Notes under the pieces: model-generated
What the model was told of the DNA's origin: nothing
What the model saw: only the letters and a program-made list of their open reading frames with translations
The model's database searches: none
Translations under genes and position numbers: made by a program
NCBI GenBank assembly: GCA_964498075.1
Contig: CAZCGA010000041.1
Location: 1 to 45,307, forward strand
Origin: CAZCGA01 sp964498075
GTDB taxonomy: Bacteria; Desulfobacterota; Binatia; HRBIN30
Direction of reading: 5' to 3'
Length of the DNA stretch: 45,307 nucleotides
Shown here: piece by piece, positions 22,477-31,032 of the stretch
Layout: each line of letters opens with the position of its first letter
How positions within the stretch are numbered: position 1 is the first letter of the stretch

Positions 22477-22905
22477 ATGATTCCGATTCCCGACGCGCTG
22501 ATCGGGCGCGAATGCGACCTCGGCTCCACCACGGTGACGGCGGAAATGATCGCCGCGTACATGACCGCCGTGGGCAACCCGCCCGCCGAGCCGCCCACCA
22601 TCGCGCCGTCGACCTTTTGTCTGGCGTTGCGACGCGGCATGGTGCCCGAGATCCAGCTGCCGGCCGGCGTCTTCGCGGTGTACGGCGGGCACGATCTCGA
22701 GTTCCTGCATCCCATTCGTGCCGGCGAGACGTACCACACCGCGGCGCGCATCGCCGAGGTCTACGAGAAGATGGGACGTTCCGGCGCCTTGACGATCATC
22801 GTGCGCGCAGCCACCGTGCGTGACGTCACGGGGCGGCCGGTGGCGCGCATCACCGAGCGTCAGGTCCTGCGGCGGGCGCCGACGCCGCACGCACCCAGCG
22901 CGTGA
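22477..22905 (+). CDS. MaoC/FAS1-like hotdog dehydratase, N-terminal-type subunit
   Basis: 142 residues starting MIPIPDALIGRECDLGSTTV and continuing EMIAAYMTAVGNPP, the N-terminal MaoC-like dehydratase pattern. YGGHDLEFLHPIRAGETYH matches the substrate-side loop and the helix start of the hotdog fold. It ends 7 bases before the next gene, which encodes a second hotdog protein. In families such as HadAB-type 3-hydroxyacyl dehydratases, two unequal hotdog subunits form the active heterodimer, and only one carries the catalytic Asp/His. By position the pair is likely such a heterodimer acting on an acyl thioester. The substrate cannot be read. Confidence 0.8.
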   Translation: MIPIPDALIGRECDLGSTTVTAEMIAAYMTAVGNPPAEPPTIAPSTFCLALRRGMVPEIQLPAGVFAVYGGHDLEFLHPIRAGETYHTAARIAEVYEKMGRSGALTIIVRAATVRDVTGRPVARITERQVLRRAPTPHAPSA

Positions 22906-22912
22906 CCCGGGC

Positions 22913-23341
22913 ATGCGCGTCGTCGACCTGGGACATGAGCTGGGACCGCAGCGGCGTGCCGGTCCCGGCCCCGTGCAGATCGCCACCTACTTGCAGGCCG
23001 CCGGTTTCACCGAGCTGCTGTTCACCGACTGGGCGTTTGCGCGCTCACTCGGGTATCGCGGCATCGTCGTCCCCGGACCCATGCTGGCCGGCTTCCTCGA
23101 GCAGTTCCTGAAGACCGAGATGGCGGGTTGGCACCTGGAGCGCCTGAGCACGACGTTTCGCATCCCGACGATCGCCGGCGACGCCATCCGCGTGAAGGGC
23201 GTGGTGACCGAGCATCACGCGCTCGCCGACGGTGAACGTGTTGTCTGCGACCTGGTCATCGAGCACGACGACGGCGAGCCTGCGGTGACGAGCAGCGCCA
23301 CCCTGCGGCGGGTGGCGAGCCTCGGCAGTGTGAGACCGTGA
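22913..23341 (+). CDS. MaoC-like hotdog protein, second subunit
   Basis: 142 residues from ATG at 22913. The segment VQIATYLQAAGFTELLFTDWAFARSLGYRG, split by a hydrophobic turn, ends with IVVPGPMLAGFLEQFL, the central helix region of MaoC-like dehydratases. RLSTTFRIPTIAGDAIRVKG is the following strand pair. The usual catalytic Asp-x-x-x-x-His is not strictly conserved: the stretch reads TDWAFARSLGY, with Asp but no His five residues on, so the partner or another residue would have to supply it. The stop overlaps the start of the permease (GTGA), giving a three-gene transcriptional unit with the upstream hotdog gene. Confidence 0.75.
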   Translation: MRVVDLGHELGPQRRAGPGPVQIATYLQAAGFTELLFTDWAFARSLGYRGIVVPGPMLAGFLEQFLKTEMAGWHLERLSTTFRIPTIAGDAIRVKGVVTEHHALADGERVVCDLVIEHDDGEPAVTSSATLRRVASLGSVRP

Positions 23342-24672
23342 TCGAACGGCTGTTCCAGCTGCGTGCCCACGGCACCGACGTCCGCACCGAGGTCATCGGT
23401 GGCGTCACCACGTTCGTCACGCTCTCGTACATCATCTTCGTGCAGCCCGCGGTGCTGGCAACGACGGGGATGGATCCCGGCGCGGTGTTGACCGCCACCT
23501 GCATCGCCTCGGCATTCGCGACGGCGCTGATGGGCCTGTGGGCGAACTATCCGATCGCAGTGGCGCCGGCGATGGGACACAACTTCTACTTCGCCTTCAT
23601 GGTGGCGGGTCCGGTCGCTGCCGGAGGCATGGGGTACTCATGGCAGGTCGCGCTCGGCGCCAACTGCATCGCCGGTTGCGTGTTCCTGGTGCTGTCACTC
23701 GTCGGTGTGCGCGAGCGGCTCATCGAGGCGATTCCGGATTCGCTCCAGCACGCGATCGCCGCCGGCATCGGCTTGCTGATAGCGCTGGTCGGTTTCGAGT
23801 GGGCTGGGTTGGTGCGGCCGGCGCCGGGAACCTTCGTCACGCTCGGCAATCTGCATCATCCGGTGACGTTGGTGGCGATTGGCGGCACGCTCCTGACCGC
23901 CGCCCTGGTGGCGCGCGGGAGTCGCGGCGCGATTCTCATCGGCACGCTGGCGACCGGCGTGGCCGCGGTGAGCTGCGGATTGGTTCCCTACCGCGGCCTC
24001 ATGGCTGTGCCCCCCTCCCCCGTGCCAACGCTCGGCCAGCTGGACATCGTGTCCGCATTCCGCCCCGACCTGATCGCGGTCATCTTCGTGCTGTTCTTCC
24101 TCGGACTGTTCGACACCGTGGGGACGCTGGTCGGCGTGGCCGAGCAGGCGGGGTTCCTGCAAGACGGCGGCCTGCCGCGGGCGCGTCAGGCGATGTCGAC
24201 GGATGCGATCGGCACCATCGTCGGCACCGTGTTGGGCACGTCGACGGTGACGGCCTACGTGGAGAGCGCCGCCGGTGTACACGCCGGGGCGCGCACCGGT
24301 CTGGCGAACGTGGTGACGGCGGCGCTGTTGCTGGCGGCCCTCTTCTTCTCACCGCTGGCGCGCATGGCGGGCGAGGGCGTACGCGTCGACGACATCACCG
24401 TCTACCCGATCGTCGCGCCCCCGCTCATCATGGTCGGTAGCTTCATGATTCGCAGCGCGACACGGATCAACCTGGCCGATCCGCCTGCGGGCATCGCGGC
24501 GTTTCTCACCATGGTGACCATGCCGTTCGCGTTTTCCATCACTGAGGGCATCGCGTTTGGGTTCATCACCTACGCCCTGCTCATGCTTGCAGCCGGTCGC
24601 GGCCGCGAGGTGCACCCGTTGCTCTACGTCTTCGCCGCGCTGTTCGTGGTCCGTTACGCGTGGTTGATGTAG
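23338..24672 (+). CDS. AzgA/NCS2-type purine (adenine/guanine/hypoxanthine) permease
   Basis: 444 residues from GTG at 23338, which overlaps the previous stop by 4 bases. The protein has the twelve to fourteen membrane segments of NCS2 transporters. Family motifs are EVIGGVTTFVTLSYIIFVQP at the N-terminus, AVAPAMGHNFYFAFMV in the pore region (where AzgA proteins read APGMGLNAYF), IPDSLQHAIAAGIGLLIALVGF, and FFLGLFDTVGTLVGVAEQAG with the conserved substrate-binding Asp/Glu region, followed by GTSTVTAYVESAAGVHAGAR. The pore motif change (GLNAYF to GHNFYF) is a subfamily difference that could alter specificity. It moves nucleobases across the inner membrane with a cation. Coupling to the hotdog genes is unexplained. 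Confidence 0.9.
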   Translation: MIERLFQLRAHGTDVRTEVIGGVTTFVTLSYIIFVQPAVLATTGMDPGAVLTATCIASAFATALMGLWANYPIAVAPAMGHNFYFAFMVAGPVAAGGMGYSWQVALGANCIAGCVFLVLSLVGVRERLIEAIPDSLQHAIAAGIGLLIALVGFEWAGLVRPAPGTFVTLGNLHHPVTLVAIGGTLLTAALVARGSRGAILIGTLATGVAAVSCGLVPYRGLMAVPPSPVPTLGQLDIVSAFRPDLIAVIFVLFFLGLFDTVGTLVGVAEQAGFLQDGGLPRARQAMSTDAIGTIVGTVLGTSTVTAYVESAAGVHAGARTGLANVVTAALLLAALFFSPLARMAGEGVRVDDITVYPIVAPPLIMVGSFMIRSATRINLADPPAGIAAFLTMVTMPFAFSITEGIAFGFITYALLMLAAGRGREVHPLLYVFAALFVVRYAWLM

Positions 24673-24724
24673 GCGAGGCCCACCCGCTTTACGTTTCGCG
24701 TTGTAGGCTCTAGTAAGCGCTGCG

Positions 24725-25633
24725 GTGCACGGGAGGATGGCGACGGCACAGGGAACCCCATCGCGGCGGCCGATCGTCCTGCTCGCACTGGGCACGGTGG
24801 TGGGTGTCGTTCTGGCGGCAAGCGGGCTGATCGGGGCGGGACCGAACCGCGGGGCGGCGCTGCCGGCCGACGCGGTGGCGCGGGTGAACGGCGAGCTCAT
24901 TGCCGCCGACGAGTTCGAGCGCACGGTCACCGCAATGGCGAGTGACTCGCGCAACGGGGTCGATGCGGCGCAACGCCGGCACGTACTCGACCGGCTCATC
25001 GATGAAGAGCTGCTCATCCAGCGCGGCCTCGAGTTGGGGTTGGCGCGCCACGATCGCAAGGTACGCGGCGATCTGGCCGCCGCCGTCATCGCCGCGATCG
25101 TCGCGGAGCACGAAGACGTGCAGCCCAGCGACAGCGAGCTGGCAGCGTTCTACGATCAGCATCGCGACTTCTTCACCAGCGTAGGACGGCTCGCGGTGCG
25201 GCAGATCTTTTGTCGCGTCGCCACGTCCGCCGATGACGCCCCGGCCCTGCAGCGGGCGCAGGATGCGGTGCGGCGTCTGCGTACCGGCGAGCCGTTCGGC
25301 ACGGTGCAAGCGGCGCTCGGTGACCGCGAGCTGTCGCCCCTCCCGCAAGCGCCGTTGCCGGCCGCGAAGCTGATCGACTACATCGGGCCGACTGCACTCC
25401 AGGTCGCCCTCGGCCTGGCGGCCGGCGAAGTGAGCGAACCCGTCCGTTCGAGCGCCGGTTACCACGTGCTGCAAGTCGTCGAGCGGCAGCCCGACTCGAC
25501 GCCGCCGCTCGCGGAGATCACGCCGCAGGTCCTGGCCGAGTTCCGCCGCCAAGCGGGCGAGCGCGCCCTGCGCAGCTACCTCGACGAGCTGCGCGGCCGG
25601 GCCGAGATCGCCGTCAGTCCACCGCTGCAATGA
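24725..25633 (+). CDS. Exported parvulin-type peptidyl-prolyl isomerase
   Basis: 302 residues if the GTG at 24725 is used. An in-frame ATG at 24737 is possible, but GGGAGG directly abuts it. A single N-terminal hydrophobic segment (IVLLALGTVVGVVLAASGLIG) is a signal anchor. Residues about 48-140 are a SurA/PrsA-like chaperone region (VARVNGELIAADEFERTV, LIDEELLIQRGLELG). A parvulin rotamase domain follows (RLAVRQIFCRVATS, GEPFGTVQAAL, ALGLAAGEVSEPVRSSAGYH, VLQVVE). It should help fold secreted or membrane proteins in the periplasm. The stop overlaps the HupE-like gene by 4 bases (ATGA), so the two are translationally coupled and may act together. Confidence 0.87.
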   Translation: MHGRMATAQGTPSRRPIVLLALGTVVGVVLAASGLIGAGPNRGAALPADAVARVNGELIAADEFERTVTAMASDSRNGVDAAQRRHVLDRLIDEELLIQRGLELGLARHDRKVRGDLAAAVIAAIVAEHEDVQPSDSELAAFYDQHRDFFTSVGRLAVRQIFCRVATSADDAPALQRAQDAVRRLRTGEPFGTVQAALGDRELSPLPQAPLPAAKLIDYIGPTALQVALGLAAGEVSEPVRSSAGYHVLQVVERQPDSTPPLAEITPQVLAEFRRQAGERALRSYLDELRGRAEIAVSPPLQ

Positions 25634-26862
25634 GTCGGCGCCTCACCTTCGGACTGACGGCGTTCGCCGTGCTGTCTTTGCTGAACGTGGTCCGCAGCGT
25701 CCCCAGCGCAGCGCACGAGCGCAGCGTCTCGTACTCCAGCTGGGACATTCGCGGGCAGCACGCGCACGTCACCGTGCGGCTCTCGCAGCTCGACGCATCA
25801 CGCTTCCCGTGGGCGGCCACCTCCGGACCGGACTTCGACCGCGGGCTCGGTACGTATCTGGCGACACGGCTCCAACTCCTTTCCGGCGATGCCGCCTGCG
25901 CGATCGCCGACGGGCCGCGGCCGTTGGCGGCGGTACCCGGGCGCTTGGTGTACGAATGGCACCTGGCGTGTCCGGACGGCGCACCCTTGCGCGTCCAGAG
26001 CACGGTGTTGCTGGACGTCGCACCGTCCCACCTGCATTTCGCGCGTGTGACCCGTGACGGCGGCGCGGTAGTGGAGCGCGTGCTGTCCGAAGGCGAGCAA
26101 TCGTGGAGGCTGGCTGACGTCAACGCCTCTGCCGGCGACGACGTGCAGGGCTCGTCGCTGCTGCGCTATCTGGTGCTGGGCATCGAGCACATCTGGACCG
26201 GCTACGATCACATGGCGTTCCTGCTCGCGTTGCTGTTGATCGAAAGTGCGTTGTTCGAAGTCGCCAAGGTGGTCACCGGGTTCACCGTTGCGCACAGTAT
26301 GACGCTCGGGCTCGCCACGCTTGGTTACGTGCGGCCCGAAGCCACGAGCGTCGAGGCGTTGATCGGCCTCTCGATCGCATTGGTGGCGGCGGAAGACGCG
26401 TGGCTGGTGGGCGGGAAGGCTCGCTTGGTGCCCTGGATGATCGCCGCAAGCTTGGCGCTGCTGGCGCTGCTGGCGGGGCGCGGCTACGGTCGGGTACCGG
26501 CCCTCACCCTGGCCGGGCTGGCGCTATTCTCGCTGTGTTACTTCGGGCTCCTGGAGCGCGTCGCGCGGCCGACGCGCCTGCGCTGGGCCATCGCGTTCCT
26601 GTTCGGGCTGGTGCATGGCTTCGGCTTCGCGGCGGTGTTGACGGAAGCGCACCTGTCTCCCGAGCGCTTGGCGCGGGGGCTCTTTGGTTTCAACCTCGGC
26701 GTCGAGGCAGGCCAGCTCGCGGTGGTCATTGCGATCTGGCCGCTGTTGCGCGTCGTGGCACGCGTCGATCAGCGGCGGTTCGGCGGCGCGCTCATCGACG
26801 TCGCCGCCGCCGCTGTCTTCAGCCTTGGAGTGTTTTGGTTCGTGCTGCGCGCCTACGGCTAG
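25630..26862 (+). CDS. HupE/UreJ-family membrane protein with extracytoplasmic N-terminal domain
   Basis: 410 residues from ATG at 25630. A signal peptide (FGLTAFAVLSLLNVVRSVPSAAHE) precedes an exported beta-rich domain of about 150 residues. The C-terminal half has six or seven membrane segments with the HupE/UreJ signature: YLVLGIEHIWTGYDHMAFL at the start, VVTGFTVAHSMTLGLATLG in the middle, and AIAFLFGLVHGFGFAAVL near the end. The conserved His residues (HIWTGYDH, VAHS, LVHGFGFA) suggest metal transport, as proposed for Ni/Co permeases of this group. It overlaps the parvulin gene by 4 bases, a combination in which the isomerase may serve the transporter. Substrate metal is unknown. Confidence 0.87.
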   Translation: MSRRLTFGLTAFAVLSLLNVVRSVPSAAHERSVSYSSWDIRGQHAHVTVRLSQLDASRFPWAATSGPDFDRGLGTYLATRLQLLSGDAACAIADGPRPLAAVPGRLVYEWHLACPDGAPLRVQSTVLLDVAPSHLHFARVTRDGGAVVERVLSEGEQSWRLADVNASAGDDVQGSSLLRYLVLGIEHIWTGYDHMAFLLALLLIESALFEVAKVVTGFTVAHSMTLGLATLGYVRPEATSVEALIGLSIALVAAEDAWLVGGKARLVPWMIAASLALLALLAGRGYGRVPALTLAGLALFSLCYFGLLERVARPTRLRWAIAFLFGLVHGFGFAAVLTEAHLSPERLARGLFGFNLGVEAGQLAVVIAIWPLLRVVARVDQRRFGGALIDVAAAAVFSLGVFWFVLRAYG

Positions 26863-26868
26863 CGCGCA

Positions 26869-26883
26869 CGGCGCTCAGCGCCG
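26869..26883. terminator. Hairpin between convergent genes, possible terminator
   Basis: CGGCGC (26869-26874), loop TCA, GCGCCG (26878-26883), a perfect 6-bp stem flanked by complementary GCGCGC at 26862-26867 and 26891-26896. It lies in the 38 bases between the stops of the HupE-like gene and the minus-strand Cys-rich gene. No T-tract follows on either side. Confidence 0.4.
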
Positions 26884-26900
26884 GTCTGCGGCGCGCCTCG

Positions 26901-27317
26901 CTAATTCTTCTTGCTCGGGTCTTGACCCTTCCGCTGGCCGCCGCGACTCATCGCCGCCTTGCACTCCGCGGACAGATCCTTCTCGTGCTCCTTGAGGCAA
27001 TTCGAGATTCGACCGCCGCCTTGCTCCATTCCCTTGCAGAACTTCTCCACGTCGCTCGAACACGCAGCCCCGCCTCCGCCGAAGCGTTGCTTCCCAGTGC
27101 CTTGGACTTGCTTCTTGCAATCATCAGATAGATTCGCCTCGTGCTGTTTGAGGCAGTCGTACACTCTCCCACCGCCGGACTTCACGTCCTTGCACAGCTT
27201 CTTGATGTCCTCCGCGCACGCTTGCTTCGGTTGCGCGGAAGCCGGCGAGCTGAAGAGCGCAAGTCCTGCCAGGATGGCAACGCCGAGGGCGAGTCCCAGT
27301 TGCTTCGATGCCTTCAT
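26901..27317 (-). CDS. Small secreted protein with two GLG1-type cysteine-rich repeats
   Basis: 138 residues from ATG at 27317, preceded by GGAGGAGGTTTGG, a strong ribosome binding site; this start was preferred to one 29 codons upstream that lacks such a site. Residues 1-28 are a signal peptide (LGLALGVAILAGLALFSSPASAQ). Two repeats of about 45 residues follow: CAEDIKKLCKDVKSGGGRVY with DCLKQHEANLSDDCKKQV, and CSSDVEKFCKGMEQGGGRIS with NCLKEHEKDLSAECKAAM. Four Cys each with GGGR and CLxxHExxLSxxC match the Cys-rich repeat of Golgi apparatus protein 1 / ESL-1, also widespread in bacteria. The tail is basic. Function unknown; disulfide-stabilised and periplasmic or secreted. Confidence 0.85.
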   Translation of the reverse strand: MKASKQLGLALGVAILAGLALFSSPASAQPKQACAEDIKKLCKDVKSGGGRVYDCLKQHEANLSDDCKKQVQGTGKQRFGGGGAACSSDVEKFCKGMEQGGGRISNCLKEHEKDLSAECKAAMSRGGQRKGQDPSKKN

Positions 27318-27588
27318 CCAAACCTCCTCCATGACCGTCGGTCTCGACAGCCTGTGTGAGGCTTCTACGCAGATGTTGGACGGACTGCAAGTCATCCGGC
27401 GCACCGCATCCGTCGGAGCGCCGCCCAGGTCTGCACCGGAGCCTGGCGGCGGCAGCCCCTCGATCCTCGTCCTTCATTGACAGGCGGAAGCGGTTTGCCG
27501 TAGCCTGACCCCGGCATTCACCTTTGCGACTGGTGACAGTTTGCGCATCAACCTCGGGCGCCGCACCGACGTGGTGGCGGCTGGGCGA

Positions 27589-30500
27589 ATGGTCTCCGCG
27601 TTGGCGATGCGGCCGGACGGCGCACCGGGCGGTGTGGCCGGATGGTTGGCCGCCGCGCTGCTGGCCGTCGCCGCCGTGGGGCTCACGCGCCCGGCGCACG
27701 CGCTGACGATTTCGCAGAACGTCACCGGACCGCCGGGTGCGCAGTGCATTCAGCTGGCCAACACCGTCTCGTGCACGATCATCCTCGGGCAAACAATCAC
27801 CGACGACGTGACGGCCACCGTGGACCCACCGGAGCAAATCGTCCTCGAGGCCAGCAACGTGCCGCCGAATGGCAACTTCCCAGCGCGGATAGGCCTCCCG
27901 CCGCTGACGTCGACGTTCACGTTCACACCCGACGCCATGCAGGTCGGGCAGATGTTCATGATCGACTTCATCGCGCAAACGATCGGATCGGTCGCGGGCA
28001 CGACGCTCGACGTGACCGTGGTGCTCCAACCTACTGACACGCCCATGTCGACGCCCACCAACACGCCGACGCCGACCCCCACGAAGACGCGCACACCGAC
28101 ACCGACGAATACCCGCACGCCAACCGTCACAGCGACGCGCACCGGAACACCCACGCCCACTCAGACGCGAACGCCGACGCCGACACGGACCGCGACGCCG
28201 ACGCCGACGACGACACCCACCCGAACGAACACCCCGACACCCACCGCGACGCGCACCTCGACGATGACACTCACGACCACGCCGACCCGCACGCCAACGT
28301 CAACTCCGACGATGACCGGCACCGCCACCAACACTCGCACTCCGACACCAACGAACACGCGGACCGACACGCCCACACCAACGTCGACGCGCACCGCCAC
28401 CAACACCCCGACACCCACGGCGACACGGACGGTGCCGCCGACCGCCACGTTGACGCCGACGACGACTCAGACAGCGACGCGTACGGCGACGCGCACACCC
28501 ACCGACACGCCGTCCCCGTCGCCGACGCGGACGCTGCCGTCGACGCCGACGCTGACCCCCACCGGCACTCAGACAGCAACCAGCACGGCGACCCGGACGC
28601 CAACCAGTACAGCGTCGCCGACACCGACGCGGACACCGCCGGCGACGACAACCTTGACCCCAACCGCCACTCAGACAGCAACCCGCACGGCCACCGGGAC
28701 GCCACCCAGCACAGCGTCGCCAACACCGACGCGCACTCCTCCGCCAACTCCAACCCTGACGCCAACCACGACGATCACGGCGACGCGTACGCCGACGGTC
28801 ACCGCCACCAACACACTTTCCCCGACGGTGACGCGGACTGGCACCGCCTCTCCAACACCGACATTCACACGAACGCCGACGCTGTCGCCGGCCCCGACGC
28901 TCACCCGAACCCCGACGGGGCTGCCGACCGATACCCCGACACCCAGCCCGACACGCTCGGCCTCGCCGCTGCCCACCGCAACGTTTACGCGCAGCCCGAC
29001 GCCTTCCCCTACCGCCTCGACAACGCGGGCGCCGACGCTGACGCCGACGGGTTCTCCCACACCGACGGCGAGTGGCACACCGACGGCGACACGGACGTCG
29101 ACTGGAACCCCCAGCCCATCGGCAACACCCAGCCTCACGGCAGCTCCGACTCACACCCGAACGCCGACCGCGACCCTGACCCCAACCAGCACCGCCACAG
29201 CAAGCGCCAGCGCCACGCCCAGCGCATCACCAACCGAGTCCGCCACACCAACGCCGAGCACCACCGCAACCGCTTCGCCCTCCCACACCGCCACTCGGCC
29301 GCCAAGCGCCACTGCGACGCCGACGCCCACGCTGACGGCCAGCCCGACTCCGAGCGTGACGCCAACCTCGACGCCGACCGACACCGCCGCAGCAACGCCC
29401 ACCGGCACTCGCATCGCCACGCCCACCCACGCCTCCACCCAGACCCCGACCGACACCGCAACCCCGACACACACCACGACGAGCACACGAACACCGACAG
29501 CGACGCCGAGTGAGACCTCCACGCAGACACCCACCAGCACGGCGACAGGCACGCCGTCCGCAACGCCGACCCGAACGCCCACGACGACCCCAAGCACCAC
29601 ACCCACGCGCACCGCCACGCGTACGCGCACGGCGACCAGTACTGCACCCGCAACGCAAACGCGTACGCCGACGGCCAGCGCCACACGCACCACCTCCGCA
29701 ACCTCGACGCGCACGCGCACGCAGACACTCCTGCCGTCCGCCACGCCAACACCGACCGTGCGGCTCGCCTTTGCCACGGCCGCGATACCGCTGCCCGCCG
29801 CGCCTGCCGCCGTTGTCGTGGCCGATCTCAACGGCCACGGCGCGCGCGACCTCGCGGTCGCGAGTGTCGACGCAACACAACTGATGCTGCTCGCCGGCAA
29901 TGGCAACGGAATGTTTACACGCACAACGGACGGGCGTATCGGCTTCGGCGGCGGCGATGCGGTCGCCGCAGACATCAATGGCGACGGCCGCACGGACGTC
30001 GTGGTGAGCAACACCAGATCCGGCAGCATCTCGACCGCACTCGGGAACGGCCGCGGCGGTGTCACCAGCGTCCTGAACTCGCGCGCCGGCAGCGGACCGC
30101 AACGCCTCGTGCTCGGCGACGTGGATGGCGATCACAAGACCGACGTCGTCGTCACCGACGCCAACGGATTGGTCGTTCTCACGGGGAAGGGAGACGGAAG
30201 CTTCCCGACGCTGCGCGCCGTGCCCATCGGCTCGCGTCCCAGCGACCTCGCCCGGCTCGACGCCGATGGAAACGGAACCGTCGATTTGCTGGTGACGGTG
30301 CCCGACCAGGGCCTGTCGCGGCTGTACCTCGGCAACGGGCGCGGCGCATTCAGCGGGGCCCTCACCTTCGTGGGCAATCGGCCGGTCGCACTGACAGTCG
30401 GCGACTTCACCGGCGATGGACGCGCCGACCTCCTGGTCGCCAACGCCGGGGATCAAACGCTGACGTTGTTTACGGCGACCGTCAGCGGCTTCGATCGCGG

Positions 30501-31005
30501 CTGTACGGTGGCCACCGGCATCGTCGCCACGCGGCTGCTGCGAACCGACTTCAACGGCGACGGTCGCGCCGACGTCATCGCTGTCGATGCGGGCAGCGGT
30601 GACGTGCGCGTCCTGCTCGGTCGCGACCCGGCTATCTGTGCGCCTGCCGCGTTCGGCGCCGCTATGGAGCTCACCACCGGGGCGCCGATTGCCGGCGTGG
30701 CGCTCGCCGACGTCAACGCTGACCGGTTGCCAGATCTGCTGTTGAGTGTACCGTCGAGCCGCACGCTGGTGGTTGCCACGAACGCATCGGCGGTTGAGAT
30801 CCTGCCTGGGGACCTGACGCGTGACGGCCGCGTCCGCGGCGACGATCTCGCCTTGCTCGTCGCCGAGCTGGTCGATGGAGACGGGAACGATGCGCAGAGC
30901 ACCGCGGCCGGCACGGTGGCCACCGGCGCCGAGGCCGACGTGAACGGCGACGGCGTGGTCAGCGCCGCCGACGTCACCGACCTGCTGCGGCGGCTTACGC
31001 TGTAG
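27589..31005 (+). CDS. Giant secreted Thr/Pro-rich protein with FG-GAP/VCBS propeller and C-terminal dockerin-like pair
   Basis: 1138 residues from ATG at 27589; an upstream in-frame TTG at 27541 is a weaker alternative. A signal peptide (GWLAAALLAVAAVGLTRPAHA) is followed by a head domain of about 110 residues that I do not recognise. Residues about 146-724 are almost pure Thr/Pro/Ala/Ser/Arg, mucin-like. Residues about 725-1065 hold seven FG-GAP/VCBS repeats with Ca-binding loops (ADLNGHGARDLAV, ADINGDGRTDVVV, GDVDGDHKTDVVV, LDADGNGTVDLLV, GDFTGDGRADLLV, TDFNGDGRADVIA, ADVNADRLPDLLL), a full seven-bladed propeller. The end (PGDLTRDGRVRGDDLALLV and EADVNGDGVVSAADVTDLL) is a dockerin-like EF-hand pair. 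Probably a surface stalk with a binding head. Convergent with the FecR gene; paralogue at 35476. Confidence 0.85.
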   Translation: MVSALAMRPDGAPGGVAGWLAAALLAVAAVGLTRPAHALTISQNVTGPPGAQCIQLANTVSCTIILGQTITDDVTATVDPPEQIVLEASNVPPNGNFPARIGLPPLTSTFTFTPDAMQVGQMFMIDFIAQTIGSVAGTTLDVTVVLQPTDTPMSTPTNTPTPTPTKTRTPTPTNTRTPTVTATRTGTPTPTQTRTPTPTRTATPTPTTTPTRTNTPTPTATRTSTMTLTTTPTRTPTSTPTMTGTATNTRTPTPTNTRTDTPTPTSTRTATNTPTPTATRTVPPTATLTPTTTQTATRTATRTPTDTPSPSPTRTLPSTPTLTPTGTQTATSTATRTPTSTASPTPTRTPPATTTLTPTATQTATRTATGTPPSTASPTPTRTPPPTPTLTPTTTITATRTPTVTATNTLSPTVTRTGTASPTPTFTRTPTLSPAPTLTRTPTGLPTDTPTPSPTRSASPLPTATFTRSPTPSPTASTTRAPTLTPTGSPTPTASGTPTATRTSTGTPSPSATPSLTAAPTHTRTPTATLTPTSTATASASATPSASPTESATPTPSTTATASPSHTATRPPSATATPTPTLTASPTPSVTPTSTPTDTAAATPTGTRIATPTHASTQTPTDTATPTHTTTSTRTPTATPSETSTQTPTSTATGTPSATPTRTPTTTPSTTPTRTATRTRTATSTAPATQTRTPTASATRTTSATSTRTRTQTLLPSATPTPTVRLAFATAAIPLPAAPAAVVVADLNGHGARDLAVASVDATQLMLLAGNGNGMFTRTTDGRIGFGGGDAVAADINGDGRTDVVVSNTRSGSISTALGNGRGGVTSVLNSRAGSGPQRLVLGDVDGDHKTDVVVTDANGLVVLTGKGDGSFPTLRAVPIGSRPSDLARLDADGNGTVDLLVTVPDQGLSRLYLGNGRGAFSGALTFVGNRPVALTVGDFTGDGRADLLVANAGDQTLTLFTATVSGFDRGCTVATGIVATRLLRTDFNGDGRADVIAVDAGSGDVRVLLGRDPAICAPAAFGAAMELTTGAPIAGVALADVNADRLPDLLLSVPSSRTLVVATNASAVEILPGDLTRDGRVRGDDLALLVAELVDGDGNDAQSTAAGTVATGAEADVNGDGVVSAADVTDLLRRLTL
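28026..29760 (+). repeat. Thr/Pro-coding low-complexity repeat region, first giant gene
   Basis: About 1.7 kb of ACN/CCN-rich sequence encoding PT-type dipeptides. Third positions vary a lot, so most units are diverged rather than freshly duplicated. A higher-order repeat of three 102-bp units lies at 28447-28752. The antisense strand stays open for long stretches as a by-product of the codon pattern. Confidence 0.9.
28447..28752 (+). repeat. Three tandem 102-bp (34-codon) units
   Basis: Units start at 28447, 28549 and 28651. Each encodes 34 residues beginning TLTPTxTQTATxTATxTP and containing SPTRT or TPTRT at the same offset; the next sequence from 28753 begins TLTP again and then diverges. 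The units differ by several codons, so the duplication is not recent. Confidence 0.85.
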
Positions 31006-31032
31006 CGTCAGGCGCTGTTTTGCGCGGCGGCG

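Noticed and set aside
20352..22823. 823-residue plus-strand frame opposite the Vgb-like gene
   Set aside because: It is an Arg/Asp/Val-rich shadow without similarity; the minus strand has signal peptide, seven propeller repeats and EF-hands.
27477..27506. Promoter TTGACA upstream of the first giant gene
   Set aside because: The -35 match is perfect, but the best -10 (TAGCCT) matches only half of the consensus, so it was not listed as a feature.
28026..29760. CRISPR array
   Set aside because: Repeats are codon-level and degenerate, with no constant repeat/spacer structure and no cas genes nearby.
28161..30456. Long antisense open frames with Val/Gly/Arg repeats opposite the first Thr/Pro stalk
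   Set aside because: ACN/CCN-rich sense codons give VGVGVRVG-type antisense frames without stops. No start signals or similarity; they are by-products of composition.
31003..31021. Intrinsic terminator after the first giant gene (AGCG-TCAGG-CGCT-GTTTT)
   Set aside because: The stem is only 4 bp; too weak to list, although the T-run and the convergent position are suggestive.
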